From Botryococcus braunii (lineage: Eukaryota; Chlorophyta; Trebouxiophyceae): DNA of 17,500 nt. Position numbers and translations under genes: made by a program. The DNA lies in the NCBI GenBank assembly GCA_002005505.1, contig KV908454.1, positions 399,833 to 417,332 of the forward strand. The letters run 5' to 3'. Under the pieces are notes generated by a model. It was given only the letters and a program-made list of their open reading frames with translations, ran no database searches and was not told the DNA's origin. Numbering within the stretch: the first letter of the stretch is position 1; each line of letters opens with the position of its first letter. Below are positions 1-12,623 of the stretch, in pieces.

Positions 1-324
1 ACACCATTCGCATTCTTGGTTCGGAACACTTGCCACAGCCCTGCTTCCAGTCCAAACTTTTCTGTCGTCTCTGCAGGGTTGGTAGTCTGATTGGTACTCT
101 GATTCCCACACACGCCTTCTAAGACTTCTACACTTATTGTTGAGCACAATTGATAACCTCAGTCGTGCAGGCAAGCCTTGCAAACTGTGAAACAATATTG
201 CCGAACTGCGAAAGTCCTTGAAAGCGACTGGGAACAAACGCAATAGGTAAGGTTCATTTTCGTTTACCTCTTTGGTTGCTTGATCAGCTCTAACCAAGAC
301 TCGTGGACAACGGGTGCTCAGAAG

Positions 325-534
325 ATGTCGAGACCTGATCCAAACAAAGTGCAGACACAACTTAAATCAATATCAGTACAAATTCCAGACAAGCGCATGG
401 TTTCACTCTACACAGTGGCTAACTCGCCTGGGGTGCCCGACAAAAGCACTGGACTCGCGGCGCGGAACTACTGGCGCACTGCAAATAACACAATGGTTAT
501 CGAAGAGGTTATCAACAGCGAAACGTCACTCTAA
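325..534 (+). CDS. Orphan open frame, possible exon of an unknown gene
   Basis: An open frame with an ATG at 325 and a stop at 532-534 (69 codons). The frame stays open upstream to about 280. The translation has a balanced composition (for example PDPNKVQTQLKSISVQIPDK) rather than the low-complexity look of most chance frames here, and it carries several charged and hydrophobic stretches. I recognise no family or motif. It could be an exon of a neighbouring plus-strand gene, a decayed transposon fragment, or chance. The 324 bases before it hold nothing I can support, nor do 535-800. Low confidence. Confidence 0.2.
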   Translation: MSRPDPNKVQTQLKSISVQIPDKRMVSLYTVANSPGVPDKSTGLAARNYWRTANNTMVIEEVINSETSL

Positions 535-800
535 CCAACGCCGTACTCGTCAATCCAGCATACACACCTGGTGGAGGGTTGACATAACGGTAGCTGCCTC
601 TGCGAGCAACAAGCGGAAGGCAGCATTGCATACACCGTCGAAGAAAATCTCTTATCCGCAGAAATCACAGTTATCGGACAGACTTTGCTTGAAACTTGCA
701 GGAGCATCTATCGACAACAGCTAAGCTCACATACATGCAGCTGCGGCTGACGTGGTAAGATCTTATCGCCTCGCCATGAGGCGTGGCCAAGCCAGGGACC

Positions 801-1131
801 CGCTTTGTGCCAGGACTCCTGGCCCAGGAGGTACAGTGCTTGCCTGGTTGAGGACACGCACTACATTGAGTAGTAACACAAGAGTAGGTGTTTCAGTTGT
901 GTAAGGGAAGTGCCGGTATATAATTGCGATTGCGGTGGCGAGTTTCAAACGGGGAGTGGGGTACATTATTCACGCTTTGTGCCAGGAGGTACAGTGCTTG
1001 TCTGGTTGAGGAAACGCACTACATTGAGTAGTAACACAAGAGTAAAGTGTTTCACTTGTGTAAGGGAAGTACCGGTATATAATTGCGATTGCGTTGGCGA
1101 GTGCCAAACGGGGAGAGGGGTACATTCTTCA
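801..1131. repeat. Tandem duplication, about 160-170 bp unit, two copies
   Basis: Copy 1 (801-972) and copy 2 (973-1131) both begin CGCTTTGTGCCAGG and run through the same landmarks: GGTACAGTGCTTG, CGCACTACATTGAGTAG, GTATATAATTGCGATTGCG and AAACGGGGAG. They differ by scattered substitutions. Copy 1 also has about 13 extra bases near its start that form a short inverted repeat (CTCCTGG / CCAGGAG). Traces of a third unit (GGCGAATCCAAACCGG) follow copy 2. Frames cross it, but I see no coding signal. Confidence 0.8.
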
Positions 1132-1418
1132 CGTGGCGAATCCAAACCGGAAATTGGCAGCAGGGAGTTCGGCGGATTGAAGCTCTGATGTGTGAGGCCT
1201 GACGTAAGATAACGCAATCGTAAGGCCTTTCACAATATATCACAAGTGTAAAAGACCTTATGAGGCCTTCTACATGGGTAAACTTTCCTACTCATAACTA
1301 CGTTACAGCTCCATCTCTGCACCATTCGAAACCTTCCACAGGCACGAAAGGATAGCTCCACATTACACAGCTGCAGGAGAGCGCAGGTGTGCAGCCGCAC
1401 ACGCATGCAGAGACACCC

Positions 1419-1420
<2 letters not shown>

Positions 1421-1494
<74 letters not shown>

Positions 1495-1539
1495 GCACAC
1501 GCACACACACACACACGCACACACGCACGCACACGCACG

Positions 1540-1606
<67 letters not shown>

Positions 1607-1615
1607 GCGCGCGCG
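1421..1615. repeat. (AC)n/(GC)n microsatellite, unbroken alternating purine-pyrimidine tract
   Basis: Pure (AC)35 at 1421-1490 is followed by mixed AC/GC dinucleotides, a second pure AC run (about 1551-1592) and a final (CG)n block to 1615. Across all 195 nt, purine and pyrimidine alternate without a break. Such sequence is a classic candidate for Z-DNA. It lies about 150 bp beyond the putative stop codon of the RAD54B-like gene; in that transcript it would read as a GU-rich tract. The long His/Thr or Cys/Val frames over it are artefacts of the repeat. Confidence 0.97.
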
Positions 1616-1766
1616 GCGACCTCCCAGACAAACATGTGCACACACAATTGAACAGAGGCCGTCATATGGCAGTTGGTAATCTTGCATCTGTTCGTCTTGT
1701 ACCGCATTGATGTGACCAATGCATAGGAAGCCATGGCCACATAACCACATCTCTGCCTGTAGAGTT

Positions 1767-2219
1767 TCAAAAATCTATCTCAAGACACGATGCTGAGTCA
1801 ATGGGGCTGGCACTGTTCATTACAAATTGTTTCAAGGGAGCTGCAGCTGGCAGGTCTTCTCGACATGGACTGCCTTCCCCACATGCCATTTCTGCAACAA
1901 TCTGGCCTTCTGAGGGCCTTCTAACACCTTCGGTACTTGCGTGCAGCAAGCTTAAGGGCTTCTCAGGGTTTGTATCAGCAATGTTAGCAGGCTCAGCTTC
2001 ATCTCGAAGATCTTGTTGAAAAGCTGGAGGTGATCTGGCGATATGAACATACGATACTGCTCCACTCACGACAGCTGCTTGCAAAGGCGTAGCTTGGACC
2101 TGATGTGACTGATCCTCCTGCACAAAGATGCCTGCATTAAGTGCAGAATGACCGTTGCGTACTGCGGGGCTTGCTGACCTAATGGGCTCTGACAGCATGT
2201 AGACTCTCCTCTTGTAGTG
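1767..2219 (-). CDS. Candidate last exon of the RAD54B-like gene (C-terminal extension)
   Basis: The preceding exon ends in phase 0 at 2471 with a good donor (GTAAGC), so at least one more exon is expected. The only long minus frame downstream ends with TGA at 1769-1767. It is in phase 0 with a possible acceptor, TTTCCTATGAAG, ending at 2220. That would add about 150 residues rich in Ser, Ala, Pro and Glu with no domain I recognise, giving about 934 residues in total, close to the usual RAD54B size of about 900. The frame is open a little further up, to an ATG at 2252, so it could instead be a separate small gene. The acceptor is a guess; a different acceptor or an extra exon is possible. Confidence 0.4.
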   Translation of the reverse strand, partial: HYKRRVYMLSEPIRSASPAVRNGHSALNAGIFVQEDQSHQVQATPLQAAVVSGAVSYVHIARSPPAFQQDLRDEAEPANIADTNPEKPLSLLHASTEGVRRPSEGQIVAEMACGEGSPCREDLPAAAPLKQFVMNSASPIDSASCLEIDF

Positions 2220-2470
2220 CTTCATAGGAAATGCCTCAGTTTGTTTGCCCATAAAGGCAGTTTCTTATGCATAGCAAGTAGCCTGTATGCCACAAATACA
2301 CTCCAACCCAAAATATCCCAGCAGTAGACATGCAGGCCCATCTGTGTTTACTTGCATGGGGTTGGCCTTCAAACGTTGTTACAGATCCTCTTGGATGAAC
2401 TAACGTAAAGTTTCAACGTAAGCAAAGTTGTAATGCGTTTGTGTGTACTTTACATTTACGCTAAGCTTAC

Positions 2471-7289
<4,819 letters not shown>

Positions 7290-7439
7290 CTGGATTGCTG
7301 TTGTCCCCGACTGGACAAGGAGGATAAATTGGCAATCAACTGGACTGCTAAATGGTCGAGTCAGGTGTCCAAGGTTAAAAAACTCCTTATTGTACGAACT
7401 GTACCACTTGTACCGTCATCGCGACGCATGGGCCTGACA
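7290..7439 (-). promoter_or_regulatory. 5' flank of the RAD54B-like gene, squeezed against the LINE
   Basis: About 150 bp separate the presumed RAD54B start codon from the edge of the LINE. Any 5' leader and core promoter must lie here or in the element. I see no convincing TATA box. The assignment is by position only. Confidence 0.3.
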
Positions 7440-7473
7440 TGTCAAGTAGCCAAGCCTGTCAAGTAGCCAAGCC
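7440..7473 (+). repeat. Perfect 17-bp tandem duplication at the LINE 5' edge
   Basis: TGTCAAGTAGCCAAGCC occurs twice head to tail (7440-7456, 7457-7473) just before recognisable LINE coding sequence. It may mark the 5' junction of a truncated LINE or be part of the element. Confidence 0.75.
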
Positions 7474-7503
7474 AAGGACCTCCGTCGCCAGTTCAGCGTC
7501 TCC

Positions 7504-7800
7504 ATGGATGATGACCTTACCCCACAGCAGAAGGCCGCGCGTATGCGTCGCCAACCCGAAGTCCACACACTGCGGGGGGAGGGCTGGATCACTTTTTGGC
7601 GAGGAGACCAATTGTTCAAAGTGAAGGCGGGGGGAGCTCCTCTCAAGGTGCCAGTGGGTGCTCCTGCTGCTCCTGCTCATGCTGCTCCTACTGCTCATGC
7701 TGCTCCTACTGCCGCTCCTGCTCCCACCTCCTCCCCAGCTGCGGGCCTGACCCCCTCTACCTCCTCTGGGGCTGCGGGTCCATCTCCTATGTGTGCTTAG
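7504..7800 (+). CDS. LINE ORF1-like tail, Pro/Ala-rich
   Basis: A 98-codon frame starting at the ATG at 7504. The same frame is open back to a TAG near 7447, so the true protein may begin upstream and be cut off by 5' truncation. Residues 1-45 are charged (DDDLTPQQKAARMRRQPEV, then GWITFWRGDQLFKV). Residues 45-98 are a Pro/Ala/Thr linker encoded by degenerate GCTCCTGCT-type repeats. The frame stops at TAG 7798-7800. The same frame then reads directly into the endonuclease (ILTWNVRGL), so either ORF1 and ORF2 are split here or the TAG is a mutation in a single polyprotein. I recognise no catalytic domain; a nucleic-acid-binding role is only the usual expectation for this position. Confidence 0.5.
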   Translation: MDDDLTPQQKAARMRRQPEVHTLRGEGWITFWRGDQLFKVKAGGAPLKVPVGAPAAPAHAAPTAHAAPTAAPAPTSSPAAGLTPSTSSGAAGPSPMCA

Positions 7801-7830
7801 GGATCTGTTGGCCAAGTCCCTCTCTCTATT

Positions 7831-8627
7831 CTCACTTGGAATGTCCGTGGATTATCCGAGTCTAAATATGAGCTCCATGACTATGATCGTTTCTTTCCTG
7901 CGTTCGGTGTAGTACGTAGTTGCAAGAGACACAACAGAAATACATTGACCCCAACCTTTTCAGGGGCTATCAGCTTTTTTGTTCTCCACCTGAGGTTTCT
8001 CCTGAAAAGAAAGGCTATGGTTTGCTTATTGCAGTTAAGGTTAGTTCATTATATAGTGCTCAGCTGTGGGCACACACGTCCTCCTCACTCTGGGTATCTT
8101 TACGGTTCATGCATGGCACCCATCCCCCCGTCTACTTGGGCAATGTCTATATCCCCCCCTCTGGGTCTCCGTTACTTCAGCCTGTCCCTGTCGCCGCTCG
8201 TTACAATGAGCTCTATGGGGTTTTGTCATCCCTGGACGGTTGTGTCTTTGTGGGGGGTGACTTCAATGGACACATTGCATCCGTTTCCACATCTTCTTCG
8301 GCCGATTTAGGCCGCTTCTGTGGTCAAGATACTAGTGGCCGCCAACTTGTCAAATTGGCTGATCAGACTGCGTTAGTTATTTGTACAGGCTGTGTCTCAG
8401 GTGACTTGCATGCTCCTCCCACCTATAGGGCCACCGCCCGTACCTCTGCGATTAGGCCAGACCATATTTTGGTTTCCTCGTCTCTCCATGCCTGTATCCA
8501 GTCTGTTACGGTCGCCACTGAGTTGAAGGGTTCTGACCATTATAGTATCACCACCTCCTTTGCCTGACCCATGCGTTGTGCTGCTGTTTCTGACAGTTCG
8601 CATTTTGGGTTGCCCCTGCGACAAGTC
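7831..8627 (+). pseudogene. LINE APE-type endonuclease domain, frameshifted
   Basis: This is the nicking endonuclease that starts target-primed reverse transcription. The first motif, LTWNVRGL, is in the frame of position 7831. The remainder runs in the frame of 7920 (LQETQ at 7920), so a one-base insertion or two-base deletion lies between about 7905 and 7920. Conserved APE features: N in NVRG, E in [19 protein letters not shown] and the terminal GSDHYSI, so the catalytic Asn, Glu, Asp and His positions are all recognisable. A TGA at 8565-8567 interrupts the frame after TTSFA. The reading then continues (PMRCAAVSDSSHFGLPLRQV) up to the copia insertion at 8627 and resumes in the same frame at 12992. 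Confidence 0.8.
8623..8627. repeat. Target-site duplication AAGTC, left copy
   Basis: AAGTC directly precedes the left LTR and recurs at 12987-12991 directly after the right LTR. Five bp is the usual size for copia integrases. Confidence 0.93.
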
Positions 8628-8990
8628 TGTTAGGTTATGGGCATTCGGCATCACCTGTAAACATGCAGACAGGTCGTTAAAGTAGGTGCCTCAAGCTCCA
8701 GTCCGGACGACTGTCTGCTATATTGCACATCTAACTCAATGGACAAGACTAGCATCAAGAATGCCCAGCATCTTTCCAAACCAATTGGCCGACTAAGCGA
8801 CGACAGCAGCATTAAGAGTTCGATCACAAACGTGTGACCACGATCACAATGTACCTTATGTTCGAAATAGACCTCATCCGAACGTGTCTCGAGGTACCTT
8901 ATGTGGATAGTGGACCCGTATCCTAATAATGTACATTTGAAGATCACCTAAAGCACAAGGCATTCTATAATGTATGTTTACAACTCAACA
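8628..8990 (-). repeat. Left LTR of the copia element (3' LTR in element sense), 363 bp
   Basis: Begins TG and ends CA on the plus strand. It is identical to the right LTR except for one base: A at 8748 versus C at 12744. Internal features include two copies of ACATAAGGTAC and a paired GTGATC/GGTCAC motif, of the sort found in U3 promoter regions, but no tested promoter can be claimed. Confidence 0.97.
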
Positions 8991-8999
8991 CTTCCCCTT
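8991..8999 (-). other. Polypurine tract of the copia element
   Basis: In element sense AAGGGGAAG lies directly against the 3' LTR (plus strand CTTCCCCTT). This is the expected primer for plus-strand DNA synthesis. It is about 30 nt after the pol stop codon. Confidence 0.85.
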
Positions 9000-9030
9000 G
9001 CCTGCATGCTTTATGTGTATCTTCTCAGTC

Positions 9031-9518
9031 CTAGTGAATCCCTATGACTAACACCACGGACTTGTTAAGTGGTTTGGTCATAAACTCAGCCAGATTGTGA
9101 GCAGATTCCACATAGGGGATATCTGCCAGCCCCTCTCCTATGGCCTCCCTAGCATAGTGGCATCCACAAAGCCTTCACGCTCGGGTACCTTCCCTCCAAG
9201 AGTTAAAGCTAACTCTCGGGTGCCCCTAAGATACTTCAGCACTCGAATGGCTTCACTCCACTGCGAAGTGGTAGGGCTCATTCTGTACCTTGGCAACACA
9301 CCAACTGCCTGTGCAATGTCAGATCTGGTGGTGTTAGCAATGTACCGCAGTGACCCTTTAAGCTCACAATAGCGATGGCCAGGAGTGCCTGACCCTACTG
9401 ACTCCACATCCTTGGACTAGAGCCTGCTGCTAGCCACAAAGTCCTTGAACATTGGAGTATCAACTCCACGACCATCCTCACACACACCCTTTCCAACTTT
9501 TTGCAACGCTATTCTAAG
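9031..9518 (-). pseudogene. Remnant of copia pol: RNase H region, deleted and broken
   Basis: Reading in element sense: a frame with LQKVGKGVCEDGRGVDTPM and KDFVASSRL, an in-frame TAG, then GTPGHRYCELKGSLRYIANT, RSDIAQAVGVL and RVLKYLRGTREL. This is the conserved start of copia RNase H. At about 9160 the sequence jumps from GFVDA straight to HYAREAIGEG and YVESAHNLAEFMTKPL in another frame, ending with a stop at 9033-9031. The central RNase H segment, normally several dozen residues between these motifs, is missing. The stop codon, deletion and frame change make the piece non-functional. Confidence 0.85.
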
Positions 9519-10836
9519 TCCACAGACACCACTCATGTATACCGCAGTAATACCTCTGACAACAATTGAAGACTAGTCTCCTCGACGTGTTCAAATGACG
9601 ACATGAATTTAATACGTACCCGTCATGATGATCATGACAGCTAAACATACATGTAAACTCAAAATCCATCCCCTCACTTTCAAAGCCCCCCATACATTTC
9701 AACTGACACTTTAGTCCGTGGCGCGACATCGAAACTAGTTGCGACCGTGATTTCCTGTGTGAGTTCCCTTTCTATCACCATATGGAGGCCAATACTTGCA
9801 CAACCAACATGACCCAGGAATTACTGCTTGAGTACTTTCAAGTTGTCTTGCCCTAACTCACATTGCTTCCCCTGGAAGTGCTGTTACATGTTTCACGGTC
9901 CGTCGATCAAATTATATTTCTCCAACCTCTATACTTGTATTTGGTTAAGGATTTGAAGCATCAAGACTAAACAGACACCGTTACAAGCGACCTGCACCCA
10001 AAAACGCATCTAACAACTATGTTTCATGTTATATAACCTAGAGTCTGGATATCAACAACTTTCATCTGGAATTTTTCAAGATTTCTCACATATGGCCACA
10101 ACTCCCAAACTTGGCTCTGTGGCTATCTCTAAGAACTCTTTCTAGCTTTCATTGATTTTACTGGCTATCCCGGTCTAGCTTTCTAACGGGAGGGTGCACC
10201 GATGCATCAAGGCCTTAGGATTGAACTGTCTGTAACTGACAATTCTACCACCCAAAGCTCACTTGTATTGGTCACAATGATGGTAGCTCACCTCTACCCT
10301 ATTTATACACATAACCCTTAAAACTAGTCTTATCTATACACCATCAGTACTATGATCAGTCTCTAAGGGCGTTGCTGCAACAATACACATGACTTACAAA
10401 GTCACCAACGCTTATGTGTGTTGGGTCAAATATCACCATCCTCTGCTTGAGGAGCTAAGGTCATCACAGGTACCTATCAGTAACCTCATGTTGAGCACAG
10501 TAGATCCTCTTCATCATCACTACTAGACATTAGGCTACTCAACATCCAAATGCGTGAAAAGCGCAACGCGAGCACGCGCGCAACGATAACTGATGAGCTT
10601 CCCCTGACCATGTTATGCCACAGATTAACCCAAAACTCTTCAAATTAATTCAGTGTCCTCAGACACCAATTCTTTTCCATGTCAATATCAGAATTAGCTT
10701 TACATGTTAGCATTTTTTTTTGGTGTGTTCATAATTTGGCCCATCTAACACTCATATCCTTTGTGTAGCCCGCACCATGGATTAAGACTAACTTGCAGCT
10801 ATTTCTACCCCAACTGCACCTCTTTGCATTCCTAGA

Positions 10837-11323
10837 GTCATTCATGTATATCACCTTAAACATTCTGGGTCAACTACCCTATGGTCCATGCCAGACAGTA
10901 GGTCAGGGCGTGAAGCGCATGCATTGCAACGATAAAATTGTAGTCTTCTGGTACCCACAACTCACTCCTGGTCAGCCCAAAAACTTTCAACACCAGGTCA
11001 TTCATGTATATCACCTTAAACATTCTGGGTCAATTACCCTATGGTCCATGCCAGACTGTAGGTCAGGGCGTGAAGCGCATGCATTGCGCAACGATAAAAT
11101 TGTAATCTTGTGGTACCCACAACTCACTCCTGGTCAGCCCAAAAAAACTTTCAACACCAGGTCATTCATGTATATCCCCTTAAACATTCTGGGTCAATTA
11201 CCCTATGGTCCATGCCAGACTGTAGGTCAGGGCGTGAAGCGCATGCATTGCGCAACGATAAAATTGTAATCTTTTGGTACCCACAACTCACTCCTGGTCA
11301 GCCCAAAAACTTTCAACACCAAG
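10837..11323. repeat. Tandem array, 160-164 bp unit, three copies, inside the copia element
   Basis: Copies start at 10837, 10997 and 11161, each opening GTCATTCATGTATATC and closing with CAGCCCAAAAACTTTCAACA-type sequence. Copies differ by few substitutions and by small A-run and GC indels. A long frame crosses the array (10793-11269), but it repeats with the unit and is not gag or pol-like. Confidence 0.92.
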
Positions 11324-11674
11324 TCAAAAAACCTCAACATACCTTTCTTAGGGATTTTCACAACACCACATACACAGACACACATAGAGAGGTCTCACAA
11401 GCCACACTGGACCCATATATGCCCCTATGTAGGACCACTCAAGGTTTGAAAACCGCGTTGGCCACACAACATCAGCCACACATCGCATTGACTACACATC
11501 ATTGACCAGACACAACCAGTCAATGTCTAGTTTCACACTCTGGAAAACATGGAAGGAATGCCAGGCACATAAGAGAGTCATGACATTGATTAAACAGCAG
11601 CAGTTCCGATAAGAGGTCTTGACTCCGCAAGTGCACGACAGTTCAATGAGGCACACGACTCCCGATTTAGCATT

Positions 11675-11835
11675 TCTCACCCTCAACATTAGGGACTAGC
11701 CATCAGCGAGTCCGAACGCGACACCTGATCAGCCTGTCTCACCCTCAACATTAGGGACTAGCCATCAGCGAGTCCGGACGCGACACCTGATCAGCCTTTC
11801 TCACCCTCAACATTAGGGACTAGCCATCAGCGAGT
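11675..11835. repeat. Tandem array, 62-bp unit, about 2.6 copies, inside the copia element
   Basis: Units start at 11675, 11737 and 11799 with TCTCACCCTCAACATTAGGG. The period is exactly 62 for the two full steps, and the third copy stops after CATCAGCGAGT. The repeats are nearly perfect. The unit includes the palindrome TGATCA. Confidence 0.93.
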
Positions 11836-12417
11836 AGCAGCGCAAACCACAATAAGAATGTGCTCAGTTGACTGGGGAACCAAAAGTCCCTTACCACCAT
11901 ATTGCACCAACTCCTGGCTGTTTACCCATTCACAATCAATGTCTTTCAAGCCCCAGCTCATGGACATCTTTACACACGCTTACACGTACAACACATATGT
12001 AAGCCCATCCACATGCTGCAGTACCTGTACTGTTGCTCATGGTGTCTACCAATACCTGTGTGGGGGCTCCCTAGGGTCCACCCACTTTTTCCTGCTGAGT
12101 ATCACACTTGCTGTCACTGGGTAGAGGTCATTCATTACTACTTTTGTAAATCTGATCCCCTTGATCTCCAGCCTTAAGTGGGTGACAGACTTAAAAAGAA
12201 GCCTTTCTATTGGTTCACCTCTCAACCACTAAACTTACTGTAACACAGCAGCATCACTTCCTCTCTCAACTCATTGAGCAACACACTCACAGTTTCAGGA
12301 CCCAAATCATACACAACCTCCCATATGCACTCAAAATTTCACTCCTCCATCCCAAGGTGGTCTTCCGCCTCGTCCCCTTCCAACCGGGATTTCACCAGCT
12401 CGCCGTGCGGATGAAAC

Positions 12418-12463
12418 TGCCAAGATTTCTTGGCATCTCAGAATCCATTCGAATGGATTCTGA
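12418..12463. other. Two adjacent perfect palindromes in the copia leader
   Basis: First, TGCCAAGA-TT-TCTTGGCA at 12418-12435 (8-bp arms, 2-nt centre). Second, a perfect 26-bp palindrome at 12438-12463, centred on TTCGAA. In element sense they lie about 150-205 nt downstream of the primer site, in the untranslated leader. Confidence 0.85.
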
Positions 12464-12610
12464 AGCATATACTGCGACATGAAGGCGGGGTACAAAACTG
12501 CGGGGCTATTGCTCCCTGTGGGACTGGAGTAGACTTGTGTAGTGTCCGCTGGCCACCAGTGCCTTGCCCAAAAACCACATATCGGCTTGTCCTCAGCACC
12601 CAGAGTTGGG

Positions 12611-12623
12611 TGGGCCCATAACC
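12611..12623 (-). promoter_or_regulatory. Primer-binding site, matching the anticodon arm of initiator tRNA-Met
   Basis: Directly against the 5' LTR, the element reads GGTTATGGGCCCA. Its complement, TGGGCCCATAACC, is the anticodon stem-loop of eukaryotic initiator tRNA-Met (anticodon CAU), not the tRNA 3' end. This is the half-tRNA priming known from Drosophila copia, where the primer is a 5' fragment of that tRNA. Confidence 0.85.

Noticed and set aside
1230..1770. Several 100-150 codon frames on both strands over the microsatellite
   Set aside because: They are Cys/Val and His/Thr repeats created by (AC)n, which has no stop codon in any frame.
8651..8947. A 98-codon minus frame present in both LTRs
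   Set aside because: It starts at GTG, not ATG, resembles no protein, and is 'conserved' only because the two LTRs are almost identical copies.
10793..11269. A 158-codon plus frame across the 160-bp array
   Set aside because: It repeats with the DNA unit, shows no domain, and is antisense to the copia element.
10837..11835. Tandem repeats as a CRISPR array
   Set aside because: Units are contiguous with no spacers between short repeats, and the context is a eukaryotic retrotransposon.
11858..12177. Plus frames near 11.9-12.2 kb in the copia interior as captured host genes
   Set aside because: About 90 codons, Cys/Thr/His-rich, with no recognisable motif, so capture cannot be supported.
12360..12463. 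Short minus frame from the palindrome (MDSEMPRNLGSFIRT) as a gag start
   Set aside because: Stops after about 18 codons and lacks any gag motif; it could be a relic but nothing confirms it.
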